Shown: positions 1 to 10,420 of the stretch, in pieces
Layout of the letters: each line of letters begins with the position of its first letter
How positions within the stretch are numbered: the first letter of the stretch is position 1
Assembly (NCBI GenBank): GCA_022829145.1
Contig: CM040748.1
Span: 4,978,501 to 5,042,500, forward strand
Length of the DNA: 64,000 nucleotides
Direction of reading: 5' to 3'
Source: Albula goreensis
Lineage: Eukaryota; Chordata; Actinopteri; Albuliformes; Albulidae
Notes under the pieces: model-generated
What the model was told of the DNA's origin: nothing
The model's database searches: none
Seen by the model: only the letters and a program-made list of their open reading frames with translations
Made by a program: the position numbers and the translations under genes

Positions 1-213
1 TAGTCTATACACTATTTAAGGACGTATGCAATTTGATCAAAATGGAATTTAGTCTTCCAAATGGGCATATATGGAAAAGAACATATCACATAGGACATGT
101 TTGCTTGTCGTCAGTAACATAGAAACCACTCAAAGAACCTTAGGTCATGATATACTGACTGTGTTGATCGTATGCCCTTAAAGAGACTAAGTTTGTTTGA
201 TTAGGTTCCAGCC
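1..213 (+). mobile_element. Inverted-end nonautonomous DNA element, copy A (left end cut by window)
   Basis: The left part runs 'tagtctatacactattta' then 'ggacgtatgcaatttgatc'. The right end runs 'tatgcccttaaagagacta' then 'gtttgtttgattaggttcc'. The two are roughly reverse complements. The same order of blocks is found at 7718-8064, 30050-30276 and 41484-41723. The outermost 15-20 bases of the left end are missing because the window starts inside the element. There is no coding capacity and no clear target-site duplication. Confidence 0.7.
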
Positions 214-907
214 TCCCTCTTCCCCTTCTCTCTCTCTCTCTGCTTTACACTCTCACTCTCTCTCTGTCTGATTTAAACCTGAAGTGCCTGGCGGACAGCA
301 CAGCACAGCACCGGTTTTGTGAAGTAGAGTGTATTATATTCTTACGGCCCACAGGAAATCTTTCCAACTTGGTCCTGGATAAAAAGAGAGAGAGAGAGAG
401 AGAGCGGCCTGGGGTCTTATCTCCCAAGCGAAGAGGAGAGTGTACAAGCTCTCTCGCAGCGACTGCCTATTTTCTGAAATGTTGGGCGGGGGGTGATAAG
501 CAGCCCCCCCTCCCCCTTAATGCCTCTGTCCCTGACATTACAGTCTTTAAAACACTGCCCAGAAATGTTCCCATTAAATATCCGAACACCCCCGGGGCCC
601 AAATTTTTTTTTTTTTCCACAGAGGACGGTTCCTCTGTGTATCCCCGGACTGTGACCTGAATTGCCATAGTTCTGCTGGGCTGAAGCTGAATTCTAACGT
701 CCCCGTCAGCCTTTTTAAAGAACTACATGAGAGAAAGAAAAGAGGGAGCGTGGAGAAGAGGAAGGAAAGAGCACAGACATGTGATAGCATGTCTGTAAGG
801 TAAAAAAGTTTCCATGCTTTTTTTTTTGGGGGGCTAAGCGATTAGACACAGTTGACACTGAGGTTCCTGTTCCGCTTTTTCTTTTCATGAGCGCGGTGAC
901 CTCTGAC
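1..907 (-). other. caskin1 intron 6 (partial)
   Basis: This is intron sequence downstream of exon 6 in the transcript. It contains a copy of the inverted-end element at 1-213, CT-rich simple repeat around 222-270, a GA run near 385-404 and a T-run at 605-617. On the minus strand I looked for the next caskin1 exon, which should resemble DINRQTKSGTALHEA, and did not find it. Confidence 0.8.
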
Positions 908-1038
908 CTGATGATGTCGATGTGGCCATTCTTGGCGGCGAGGTGCAGGGGGCTGGTGCCGTTTGGGTCGGTGCTGTCGCCGGGTTTGGGCTCCAGCAGG
1001 GCGGCACACATATTACTGCTGAGCAACAGCTGAACCAC
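908..1038 (-). CDS. caskin1: caskin1 coding exon 6 (ankyrin repeats 4-5 region)
   Basis: This 131-bp internal exon is read on the minus strand. It starts after a C-rich tract ending in cctccag and stops before a GTCAGA donor that splits the Arg codon after DII. It encodes 43 residues plus two bases: [20 protein letters not shown], then DSTDPNG, then the ankyrin core [16 protein letters not shown]. The stretch NMCAALLEP followed by a Pro-rich linker and [10 protein letters not shown] matches caskin1 as I recall it; caskin2 has a different sequence here (HLCVALLEG...DPNYTTPLH). In the protein it would be about residues 162-205, finishing ankyrin repeat 4 and beginning repeat 5. The phase (starts at 0, leaves two bases) fits exon 5 upstream. 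Exon 7 is not visible at 1-907, so it must lie outside the window. Confidence 0.95.
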
Positions 1039-1659
1039 CTGGAGGGGGGGGGGCACAGGGGGGAGGGAGGGGGCAACAGAAACAAAAAGATCAGCCCCAC
1101 TGACTGCTGCGTGACTCACAACCTACAGGCTCAGGTTTAGCCCTGCCCTTCTGCCCTCATGTTCCGGGCAAAATTGACCCGTTTCAGCATTTAGCATGAT
1201 GGGAATGTCATTTTGTAACCTCATTCTTCAGCTTCATCCTCAGCTTATGGGGTCTGGACATGTAAAAGTGGGTGGGTGAAAGTTTGATGGGGTTTTTTTG
1301 TGTTTACAAACATCTCCACACCAGCAGAGTACATAGAAACTGTCTGAGTATAAACTGAGTGCAGGAGAGTGCAGGAAGAACATTCAGAATATAAATTACG
1401 AAGTAATGTGCATATGTTTTATACCGAAGAAGTGTGATCTGTCATAAGGAAAATATGGTATCTTTGAGTCTTTGGTATCTTTGAATTGAGGTAAATAATA
1501 CATTTTGTGAGGGTAAAATTTGAATTATAACTGCTTTGTGGGATTTAACCAAGCCACAAGCATAAACAGATGTGACATAAAAGGTTTATACATTTAGTAG
1601 CAGTGCATCCTGGGCATGGGTGCATTAATCAGACACAGAACAACGCAAAGCAAACTCAC
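1039..1659 (-). other. caskin1 intron 5
   Basis: This 621-bp intron lies between exons 5 and 6. The 3' end as transcribed is strikingly C-rich (complement of 1046-1075), forming the polypyrimidine tract of exon 6. Nothing else is recognised in it. Confidence 0.88.
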
Positions 1660-1755
1660 TCCCACTCTGCCGAATTCACAGGCCAGGTCCAGAGGGGTTT
1701 TTCCAGCATTGTCCACAATGCAAGGGTTCGACTGGTGCTGGAGTAGCATCTCAGA
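1660..1755 (-). CDS. caskin1: caskin1 coding exon 5 (ankyrin repeats 3-4)
   Basis: This 96-bp exon holds exactly 32 codons, [20 protein letters not shown] then [12 protein letters not shown], and is bounded by a ctgcag acceptor and a GTGAGT donor. It ends ankyrin repeat 3 and begins repeat 4, whose TPLDLA motif is the family's TPLHLA variant. NPC-I/M-VDN-A/S-GKT is the caskin1 form; caskin2 has NPCLVNKAKKT. The exon is phase 0 at both ends, so skipping it would keep the frame but remove about one ankyrin repeat. I placed the donor after the GGA codon because the next exon supplies VVQ, restoring the expected RVGVVQLLL. Frames that run past the donor or acceptor are not coding. Confidence 0.95.
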
Positions 1756-2035
1756 CTGCAGAGAGAAGGGGAGGGGGGGGATAAGGAGTGGAGAGGAGAT
1801 GTGTGAGAGAGTGAAGGAGGTGCTGGCAGAGCCGTGCACTGCTCTGTATGCCTCGGCAAAGACGGTGTATGACATGAACGCAGAGAAAGCCTGCTTGTGC
1901 TCTATGCTTCTCACCGAACGCAGAGGAGAGAGATTGCGTTCCCTTTTTAACAATGTCGGCCACCTCAAAGCGCTCGTCCAGAGCAGGTAATACGAGCTCG
2001 GAATGTTACAATGAAGAGATTTGACGGGCAGGTGG

Positions 2036-2057
2036 GGTGGGGTGGGGTGGGGTGGGG
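2036..2057. repeat. (GGGGT)n pentanucleotide repeat
   Basis: About four to five tandem ggggt units within intron 4. The G-rich strand is the plus strand, so the transcript would carry the C-rich strand. Confidence 0.9.
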
Positions 2058-4113
2058 GTTGTTGTTGGCATATCTGACCCCGAGGGTGATGGAAAGGAGG
2101 GTGGGGGCTCTCCTCTCAGATATCTCCCTCGATGAAGCTGCCTGACTACCCATTAAAAACCAAGCGGCAGCACGGCCACACGGAAGAGCCCGCCACGGAA
2201 CGCGTGCATGAGCGCGAGCGCTCGCTGTTCTTCTGTAATTGGAAACATACGCTTTAGATCCTCGGATAATGAAAGTAATCACACGGGACAACCCCCCCCC
2301 CCCCAGAGCCGGCCTCCTCCTCCTCCTCATTCCCTATGAATGCAAATCTTAACTATCACACTCAGACACGGGGACGGGCTGCCGCACTCTGAGTAAGAAC
2401 CCAGCACATTCTCCTTTCACCGCTGTGTAAAACCTCCTCCGCACTCTTCAGTTACACCAGTAGGAGTGTCAACCCCTGTGTCCTGGTCAAATTCCAAAAT
2501 TATCTCTCTACATCTGGCCAAATCAACAATCCCCATACCTGATTGTCATGTTTTTTGAAAAAGAAAAAAAAAAGAAGTCAGTTCTCAGTTGACCTATCTG
2601 GACAAATAAAGGATTAAAAAATGCATAAAAATAACAGTTATAAGGCAAGGCGAGTGGAAAAATGCCTGCCTCTGTGTCTTATTCTGCTTGATGTGTGAGG
2701 ATAAGCTCTCTGCTGCTCTGATCTCTCCCAGCTGTTTGATTGGAGGCATTAAAGATGGGTCGGATTTACCCATGATGCCTTGCTCTGCCTCACTTAGAGA
2801 GGCAGCACTCACAGTGCGTTCTGCGTATCTTACATCTGCGCCGAGCGCCCTAATGCGCCCTGACTGGACGATTCTGCGACCAGCTGCGAATCGCTTAGTG
2901 CTCAAGGTCCTGGGGAGAGTTTCCTCTGAGGTCAATGTGCTGATTATTGTTAAGATAATTACGGATTGTTCAGAAGCAGTGGATGGTATCTGAATGAACT
3001 GTGTCTTTTCTTTCAGCTCCCGCTACCTGCAGCGGTTATGGAAATGAGTAGACCAAAGCAAAGTGCAGAGTCATTCAATGTGTGGCAACAAAGGGCTTCG
3101 GAATGAATTTTTGGCAGACAGTTACCATTTAAAAAAAACAAAGCAGGACAAGGAAATGATATAAACGTCAAACTTAAAAGTAAAAGCAATACAGCACTAA
3201 GAAAAATAATCCGGGATATTCGACAGGCTCCCTGTTCATGGGGATAAATTAGCATTTTCGAGCCATACGGGACTGACATATGACTTCCCACATGGTCCCG
3301 ATAGGTACTCTGAATGAACAAAATTACCCCTCTCGAGCAGGAGAGTTCATTTTTCAAACGAGTTCAAGTTTATTCTTTCATTTGTCAAAAGCAGACAAAG
3401 ACAAATGTAATTACCACCAATTACCTTGAGCATCAAACCAGGGACCTTTTGATTCTCTTTGAATTGCTTTTTTTAAATTTTATTTTGTGTTTTTCTCCTT
3501 ATCATGCCTCCTGCTGTTTGTATTTTTTTTTACAAAACAAAAACAGGCAGACGAAAGACACGATGAAGTCACTGTGTTTCACAGAGAACTGAGTATCTGC
3601 TCATTAAACGGGGCATGGATGGGTTCAGAAATGTGAATAACAAATGATAGGGCGGAATTAGGTTTCACTGAGCCCAAAATGGCAGGAGCTACCAAGTAAT
3701 ACCGGTGCACCAATGACCACACTGGCTGATGAGGGAAAAACATTTTTGATTGGTTCAAATGAGGCAATGATTGATAGCTGAGTGTAGCTCCTCCCTAACG
3801 AGTTTGATGAAACCTCATTGCAACCATCACTATAAGTAGCCACGGGCTTAGTGTACCGGCTGGATGTTTCAGAGGAGCTGGGGGGGTACTTGTCGTGTCA
3901 GCGCTCCACTGTGAGGTGTAGAAAATATATGTGCTCATTTAATGAGGCGTGGGCTGAGAAAGCCAGGAGCAGGCGGTTCATAAACATGTTCAAGTGCACG
4001 GAAACCAGGCAAGTAACCCAACGTGCTCCAAATACTGTATTTATTAACAATCTACAATTATTCACAATTTAATTTGTTACTAACTGGTTTAAAGTAGCTA
4101 TTTTCATTCATTC

Positions 4114-4114
<1 letters not shown>

Positions 4115-4146
<32 letters not shown>

Positions 4147-4155
4147 TATATATAA
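4115..4155. repeat. Compound (TA)n(CA)n(TA)n microsatellite
   Basis: Tatatatata, then a CA run of about 11 units, then catatatatata. The outer TA blocks are self-complementary, so this can form a cruciform or hairpin. It lies in intron 4. Confidence 0.95.
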
Positions 4156-4540
4156 CTTTTATCAAGATGTGAAAAAGTATTGTCTTTCAGAGACATTTAC
4201 CTGTAGTTGATAGAAGAGATAATAGTTTACTTTCATTGTTATTGGGTGACAACCTCATATCCTGGACCCGATTTCAGTCCTGAACCATGTTTTCAGAAAC
4301 ACTGCCTTAGAACACTGCCTGGAGAGAGTGCTGATTGGTGGCTTTAGTGGAGGTGGGGGAGTGGCCAGCCCTGAGGGCTTGCGTTGTTGCTAAGCGATGC
4401 TGCTTAAGTCCTTGCTAGTTGGGAAACGTGGTTAGCTACATCTGGCTCTATTACTCACTTAATGTTCTCCTGCTTCGTAAGTCATACTGGATAAGATCGT
4501 TTGCTAAATTTAACATGATGTAATGTTTTGGGGCGCTCAC

Positions 4541-4686
4541 CACATCGTAGTGGCCGTGCTGAGCTGCCAGGTGCAGGGGTATCTGGCCCTCGTCTGACTG
4601 CCCGTTCACCGAGGACCCCGACTTCAGTAGCATCTTCATGGGCTCAGACTTCCCCTGCCAGGCCGCGTAATGTAGAGGCCGCATCC
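4541..4686 (-). CDS. caskin1: caskin1 coding exon 4 (ankyrin repeats 2-3)
   Basis: This 146-bp exon begins after ctcctcag and ends before GTGAGC. Its first two bases complete the Gly codon opened by exon 3. It then encodes [34 protein letters not shown] and [14 protein letters not shown]. Two ankyrin consensus cores are visible, [10 protein letters not shown] and [14 protein letters not shown], about residues 81-129 of the protein. HGHYDV supports caskin1 over caskin2 (YGHYEV). The N-terminal ankyrin repeats belong to a scaffold that carries SH3 and tandem SAM domains further along and binds CASK at synapses. That role is known for the family; only the ankyrin part is seen here. Confidence 0.95.
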
Positions 4687-5182
4687 CTGAGGAGAGACAG
4701 CGCCACCTTCTGTTCACATAATATCTGTGCCCAACTCCTCATTCAGCTTCCCATTTACTATTTTTACCCTTTACTTTAGTCTCATTTTCAGGGAAGCACT
4801 TTTAAAAGTGATCTACATGCTACATTCATTGTTTGCTTTGCTTTGTCCTGAAAGTAATACAAAAATAAATGATCACAAAAAAGAAAGAGAATCTAGCATC
4901 TAAGGGTAACGTATAATGCCTGTTTGACTTCTATGTACATTTTTTTCTTTTTGTCCCTCACAGGAACCTTAAAAAGTGCACTGTTGAGATTTGATGATGT
5001 TTACCCTGACAAGAAATCTAAGGATGCGTTCCTATACTTTTGCTCATCTCCTCCTTTCCTCCACTCCCCCTCTACCTCTTGTCTCCTACCCGGAAGTATA
5101 AATAAATACTCCACTGAAATAAAATAGAGGATATAGAAAGAGAGGCAGCAGTCGAGAATTGGAGGGGCAGGAGGGCGGTCAC
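4687..5182 (-). other. caskin1 intron 3
   Basis: This 496-bp intron lies between exons 3 and 4, bounded by GTGACC and ctcctcag on the minus strand. No repeat or RNA gene is recognised inside it. Confidence 0.88.
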
Positions 5183-5280
5183 CTTTCTGGTCCTTCATGT
5201 CCACGGTGGCCTGGGAGTCCAGTAGGAGGGAGATAAGCTCCATGTTCCCGTTGAGGGCGGCATGGTGGAGCGCAGCAAAC
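5183..5280 (-). CDS. caskin1: caskin1 coding exon 3 (ankyrin repeat 1)
   Basis: This 98-bp exon starts after ttgtag and ends at AAAG before GTGACC. With two bases from exon 2 it reads [21 protein letters not shown], then [12 protein letters not shown], with the last G carried into exon 4. This is a complete ankyrin helix pair (ALHHAALNG...LISLLL) corresponding to repeat 1 of caskin proteins. Joining to exon 2 gives DTDGFAALHH, against DPDGFSALHH in the mammalian protein as recalled. The open frame continuing below the donor is intron read-through, not coding. Confidence 0.94.
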
Positions 5281-5478
5281 CTACAACACAGGAACAGCAA
5301 CATGGTGACTCAGCATCGAGAGGAGGGGGCACAGAGGCCAGCGTATGATAAAAATAATACTGCGTATGCGGGGACATTAAGACAAAAGAGGAAAACGTTT
5401 TTTTTTTGGTTTTAAACATCTATGCAAATAAACCATCACTGGATGTGCCGTCAATATTGGTGGGGGTGGGGGGGGGGG

Positions 5479-5500
5479 TTAGGGTTAGGGTTAGGGTTGG
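5479..5500 (+). repeat. Interstitial telomere-type repeat (TTAGGG)3
   Basis: Three perfect ttaggg units followed by a degenerate ttgggg, preceded by a G-rich run (5460-5478). It lies about 200 bp upstream of exon 3 in the transcript, where RNA would read CCCTAA. Confidence 0.95.
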
Positions 5501-5580
5501 GGGATGAATCTGCAAACCCCTTTTTGCTAAGTCACTGCACCAAACAGCAGAGAGCTCACTCCTACACCAGATCCCCTGGC

Positions 5581-5768
5581 ACCTTACAATTAGGCATTCA
5601 GCGACTTGCACTGTGTCACATCTCCACACACTATGCATTTGTACAGGCAATTACTACTGGGCGATTTCTGATTAAGCACCATGTTCAAGGACACGACAGC
5701 AGCACCCAGCCTGGAAATGGAACTGGCAGGAAGACCAGCTCCTTAACCATCAAAACCTCACTGCTGAG
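5581..5768 (-). mobile_element. Old tRNA-derived SINE (minus strand)
   Basis: Read on the minus strand, the head has a box-A-like segment (ggttaaggagctggtcttcc) and a decayed box B (agttccatttcc). The body then carries 'gtgcttaatcagaaatcgcc' and 'cagtagtaattgcctgtaca', and the 3' end has 'gtcgctgaatgcc', a worn version of the shared fish SINE tail. This layout matches a widespread teleost SINE type that I recognise from general knowledge; I do not assign a database name. Confidence 0.75.
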
Positions 5769-6796
5769 CTTACTCAAAATGAGCTTTGTATCTTTGAATG
5801 CCCACTTGAACAGCTCTTCTTCTTCAATCCGGGATGAGAACCACCCAGTACTTCAGGCTACTGTTCAACAAGTGCACTAACACGACACACAACACAATGA
5901 CACCACCCCCCCCCTCCCATCCTGGCCTCTTTCCTCTGTGTGGACCCACTTCTTCCAGTGGTCAGTCAGCTCCAGTGACCCACTTTCTGCAGCCACATCA
6001 CACATCCTCTATGAGCACCCAAAAATATACCGTACGTCAAAGCTGACGATCTCACCCCAATTTGCTGCCGGATCTTATAAGTACGCCGGTTTCGTCCGGA
6101 CAATTTTTGTAAATGGTGCTCAGGTGACGCGGTCCTAATGGAGCTGCCATTATCACCAAAATGTGATCTCTCTATCGGGCCTGTGTGGTAATAACGATGT
6201 ATGGATCGGTCTCATGCTTCTGGCCCGGCCGCGTTTCCACCATCGCTGCTGCTTCCCGTTCCAAGCGCCCAAGGCCCGCGCTGTTTAACCTACTTTCTCA
6301 AGTGGAAGCAGACAGGCCTGACAACACAAACTGCGAGAAGAGAAGGGAGAGAGAGATGCCTAACAATCCCAACGTTCACGGCGGACATCGCACGCACGCA
6401 TGAAGACAGACTAATTGTCGGGTTATCTCAGGGAAACCATATAGATGGAGCAAATCCCCCTGACCGTTTGTGAGACAGCTGAGCCAATAGAAATGCTAAA
6501 TTGAAAACGTTTAGGAGAGAGAAATGGTGGGCACTGTTTAGCTAACATTATCTGATGAGAATGGGAGCTGGAGAGGTTTCTTTGAGTGAGGAGAGTGGCT
6601 GGGCCGTGGCTGGATCTAGCTGCCAGGTTATGGGCTCTCTGTGCCTGCAAAGCGGCCAATTTTCCTGTAAAATACTGAATTTGCACTTTAGATAATATCC
6701 CCATTGGTCTGCGGGACTGGGCGGAGGGCTGGAGATGTGACTGGACTTCTAAAAGAGAGAGAGGGGGCATGGGAGAGGGAGATGGGGAGAAGTGGA

Positions 6797-7035
6797 TAAA
6801 ACACACACACACATACACATGCTCACACACACACACAAACCATGCCACACACATGCACTCACACACACAAATGCTCATACGTACACACACACACGCATGC
6901 ATCACATACACACACATTCATGCATGGGTGGATGGGTGTGTACACATGTATATGCACATACAAATATGCCACACACCACACCACGCATACACACAAATGC
7001 ACATATAAATACACACACACACATACACACCCACA
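6797..7035. repeat. Degenerate CA-rich repeat block
   Basis: About 240 bp dominated by acacac with interspersed atgc and cata. The open frames across it on both strands (His/Thr or Cys/Val-rich) are products of the repeat. Confidence 0.9.
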
Positions 7036-7717
7036 ATTTCTCACACTCATTTACAAATGATGGGGAACACAGTATTAATCGGACAGTTTAAGGACACCTG
7101 CACAGGTTTATCCATTGCACTATAAAAATACACCTGCTCAGTATGAGGAAAAGTGTCAGGCCAGGACCCATTCTGCAGCCCCGCTGTAGTGGCAGGGAGA
7201 ATAATGAGAGAGGGACGTCAGTTTTGACGGATATCTCTGTGGCGAAAGGGTGAGAGGAGATAGAGTCCCCAGACATTCTCCTGGAAGCCTAACATCAGTA
7301 TTGGAAATGACAGGTAACCCCCCACCCAACCCTCACTGCCTCCTGCCCACACATCCCTTTCTTCTTTTTTTTTTTTAAATCACCTCTCCTCCTCTCCTCG
7401 GCAGCTCTCATCCTTCCCCCGGCTGAATGCAGACCGCTCGGCATTCTGGGTCATCGGTGTTGTTGACAGAGGAATTGATCCCGATCCCGCGGACAGCCCG
7501 CCGAGCGCTACCGCCATCTTTTAAAAATCCCTCCATCCTGAACATGCTATCCTGATTAAACAGCTGGTACCATACAGGCCAGGTAACGTGACATAACGAC
7601 GCTAAGCCCACACTTCCTCTGTTTGCCCCCTGTCTTTATAGAGGGCACAGAACATCCAAGGCCCCCAAGTGTCACGACTGAAAGAGCTATTGCATGACTC
7701 AGAAGAGAGGAGTCTGT

Positions 7718-8064
7718 GGCAGTCAAACAAAGTCTAGCCTCTTCAAGGGTATAAGTGGATCAATCTAAATGGACTTTAGTCTTTTTAAGGGCATATGCTA
7801 TTATATTTAAGAATAAAAAAGAACACGATCCATAGGATATGCTTGCTGCTCTCCAATGAAATAGGAAAATATTCTGAGAAACCTATGTGGTAATGTCAAG
7901 CCTGTTTTGACTGAATTACACAGTTCATTTTGAGTGAATTGCATGTGCCCTTGGAGGGCCTAAGTGTATTTGATTGAATCGCAGTGTAAGTGCATTTGAC
8001 TGAATCGCAGTGTAAGTGCATTTGATTGAATCACAGTGTAAGTGCATTTGATTAAAACCCAGCC
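7718..8064 (+). mobile_element. Inverted-end nonautonomous DNA element, copy B (expanded)
   Basis: This copy shares with the others 'tttagtctttttaaggg' followed by 'catatgct', a central 'ataggatatgcttgctg' block, 'gtcaagcctgttttgactg', and a right end 'tgcatttgatt' running into acccagcc. It is about 350 bp rather than about 230-240 bp, largely because the right end carries a 26-bp tandem expansion (7961-8060). Confidence 0.75.
7961..8060 (+). repeat. 26-bp tandem repeat, about 3.8 copies, within copy B
   Basis: The units begin taagtg(t/c)atttga(t/c)tg and end aatcrcagtg. They start at 7961, 7987 and 8013, with a partial fourth unit from 8039 that runs into the element's terminus. Units differ at one to three positions. 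Each unit contains a copy of the element's terminal motif (gcatttgattgaatc), so the terminus itself has been duplicated in tandem. Confidence 0.9.
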
Positions 8065-9191
8065 CTTAACTTCTCTGGCTACATCCATATGTTCTTTGTA
8101 TTTTTTTTATTATTATTTTCCAGTTGTGTGTTCGATGTTATCAGCACTGATGTGGAATTAATGTTACACCACTCAGTGAAGTTGATTGGGCAAAACACTC
8201 CCCTTGGGACGTATTGACGCTTCAGACTGTTTCCGCTCCCGTTACTGTGCGCTCTGCAGGTTTGGGCCATGCTCGGAACACACAGTGGACCCTTTGTTAG
8301 AACAGCTGGACGGGTTTCAGCGCCGCGCTCGAAAGTCGCAGCGTCTCCTCTTTCGGTTGGTAAATCAGACCCCGGGAGGGCTTCCAGGGGAGCGAGAGAG
8401 GGTTATTCAGTTCTCCCAAAGTCCCCCTGTCCCCTCGCGCTGAAAAACCACCTTAATATGCTCTGCTGGAGAGGGTCATTTGATTGGACAGCACCCATAA
8501 CTTTAAAAGTTTCCGCGTTTCGTTCGATTATATGGGAACACGACGGCTTCTGAGAATCCAATTACCCGCGAAATGAATCAGTCACTTTTAAACTGTGCTA
8601 ACAAGACGTCCTCAGCCATTAAACTCAAAGATAAGAAAGACTTATTTCTGCTTCTGAAAAAACAAATGTTGGCAAATTGCCTCCAGAGGAATTTGATTCC
8701 CTTCAAGGAAAAATGTCGGTATACACAAGCCTCCTGTTTATTCTGGAATACTCCTGATGATCGAATTACAGTGTCCGATTTAGTCAGGGAAACAGGAAAA
8801 GTGTGTAAGTTCCTGTAGAAAATATATCAGTGGTGAATTTGAAAGCGGTTATTCTGGAAAAAAAAATGCATCACTTAGCCTGTAGTCATGACACTGACTC
8901 AAAATAACACAAGTTGTTTTAAAGAGTTTACTGGTTCCAACTGAATTTACAAAGGCTGGTGCATCAAATCTCTTCAGTATGACCGGAGCAGAACAGTATT
9001 CATTGTTCTTGCTGTAACGCAAACAATTTCCAGGTCGCTCTGTGAAAATAAGGGTCTGAGAAGAGAGGCCAGGCAGAGCTCCGGGACGCTTTCTCCTGGT
9101 GCTGACACGGGTACGCAGGCCCAGATAGGATGAAAGGCTCCTCAGAAAGCTGGAATACTAAACTACAAACCCTGCCTGACCTGCTTCTCTC

Positions 9192-9211
9192 CACACACAC
9201 ACACACACACA
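9192..9211. repeat. (CA)n microsatellite
   Basis: About ten perfect CA units in intron 2, about 90 bp from a TG/GA tract at 9296-9372. Confidence 0.95.
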
Positions 9212-9295
9212 CTACAGAGCCTCCAGTGATCAAATGCGCAGCGCAGTGTGTCTGTAGAGTGGGTAGTCTGGTGAAGAGGGGAAGGGTGTGCGAGT

Positions 9296-9372
9296 ATGTG
9301 TGTGCGTGTGTGAGAGAGAGTGAGAGTGTGTGTGTGTGTGAGAGAGAGAGAGTGTGTGGGTGTGTTTGTTTT
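9296..9372. repeat. Compound TG/GA microsatellite
   Basis: Alternating gtgtgtg and gagagag blocks. With the CA run at 9192-9211 it forms a short inverted pair of simple repeats in intron 2. Confidence 0.9.
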
Positions 9373-9966
9373 TGTCGAGGGAAACCCAGCTCTGCTGTAA
9401 AGTAGTAAAATCACAGGGCATGCATTATTCAAAACGCTCCCCAGCCCTGCCCCCCTTACACCAGCCCCCCCATCCCTCTTCTTGCCCGCCCGCGTTCCCC
9501 ATGGAGCTCCACAAATTGTGCCAAGGCAGCATCTTCACCCAGCTATCTGCTGCCTCAAATCCGCGCCTGTCACTTTAACCGAGGGCCCGAATTTTACTTT
9601 CACGCCAGGGCCTGACCTATTTTCATTAATAAGTGATCTCCCCTTCAGCTCTTCCTCCAAGGAGAATAACTGGTTCAGTTCCCTTTTTTTGTTTCTGATG
9701 GGAATCTGGGATCCCTCTCCTATTCTTATTTTCATCATTAGACTGTGAGCCAGGTGACCACCCCATCCCCATCCCCTAAAAAAAAACACCCATGTCTTTA
9801 TACTGCATCTCTTCCCCAAAGTCCACTTCAAAAAAGAATTGGGACCGCTGTACATGTTGTTGTGGTCAGTGGTTGGTGGTTTGTCTTGTGGCAGGTCCTT
9901 TCCTAGGCTACCATCATGGCCGATCATTGATTTGTGACCCACTACAATTTCCATAGTTTTTTTTAT

Positions 9967-10178
9967 AAGCCTGTAGTCCAGTGGCTAAGGTACATGACTG
10001 AGACCCTTGAGGTTGGTGGTCCAAGCCCCAGTCCAGCCACAGCAAGAACACCATTGCTGTTGGGCCCCTGAGCAAGGCCCCCAACCCCACATTGCTCCCA
10101 GGGAGATTTGACCTGGCTAGCCCAATCAACTGTAAGTCACCTTGGATAAAAGCATCAGCTAAATGATGGTAATGTAAG
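9967..10178 (+). mobile_element. tRNA-derived SINE, plus strand
   Basis: The head is 'tagtccagtggctaaggtac', with a box-B-like ggtggtccaagcccc downstream. The body is 'ccattgctgttgggcccctg' then agcaaggccc. The tail is 'aactgtaagtcaccttggat' then aaaagcatcagctaaatg. The same arrangement occurs at 24814-25022 (plus) and 10212-10420 (minus). It is a noncoding RNA polymerase III-type retroelement; no target duplication was resolved. Confidence 0.88.
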
Positions 10179-10211
10179 CGGTTAGCAGAGCGATCCACAC
10201 GATGAGCCACC

Positions 10212-10420
10212 ATTTAATTACAGTCATTTTGGCTGACACTTTTATCCCAAGCTCCTTAGAGCTGATTAGGCTAGCCAGGGGCCAACCCCCCCTGGGAGCA
10301 ATGTGGGGCTAGGGGCCTTGCTCAAGGGCCCAACAGCAATGGCAATCTTGCAGTAGATTGAGTCACCAACCTGAAGGGTCCCAGTCATGCACCTTAGCCA
10401 CAAGACTTCAGACTGCCCCC
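10212..10420 (-). mobile_element. tRNA-derived SINE, minus strand (tail-to-tail with its neighbour)
   Basis: The reverse complement begins ggggcagtctgaagtcttgt, then ggctaaggtgcatgactggg, and continues through ttgggcccttgagcaagg to a tail with cttgggataaaagtgtcagc. It is the same family as 9967-10178, placed in the opposite orientation with about 33 bp between the two tails. Confidence 0.88.

Larger units (their letters stand above)
1756..4540 (-). other. caskin1 intron 4
   Basis: This intron is about 2.8 kb. It holds a GGGGT pentamer repeat (2036-2057), a G+C- and CpG-richer patch around 2160-2335, short poly-C and CCT runs (2290-2330), and a TA/CA compound microsatellite (4115-4155). Frames in this interval show no domain, and none is supported as coding. 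Confidence 0.85.

Noticed and set aside
715-1119. 134-residue reading through exon 6 as a single-exon gene
   Set aside because: Only the part between the acceptor at 1038 and the donor at 908 matches caskin1; the rest is intron read-through.
5479-5500. Telomere repeat as a chromosome end
   Set aside because: Only three units, embedded inside a gene intron with unique sequence on both sides.
9967-10178. Possible tRNA gene because of box-A/box-B-like text
   Set aside because: No full cloverleaf, and the head is attached to a SINE body and tail found in other copies.
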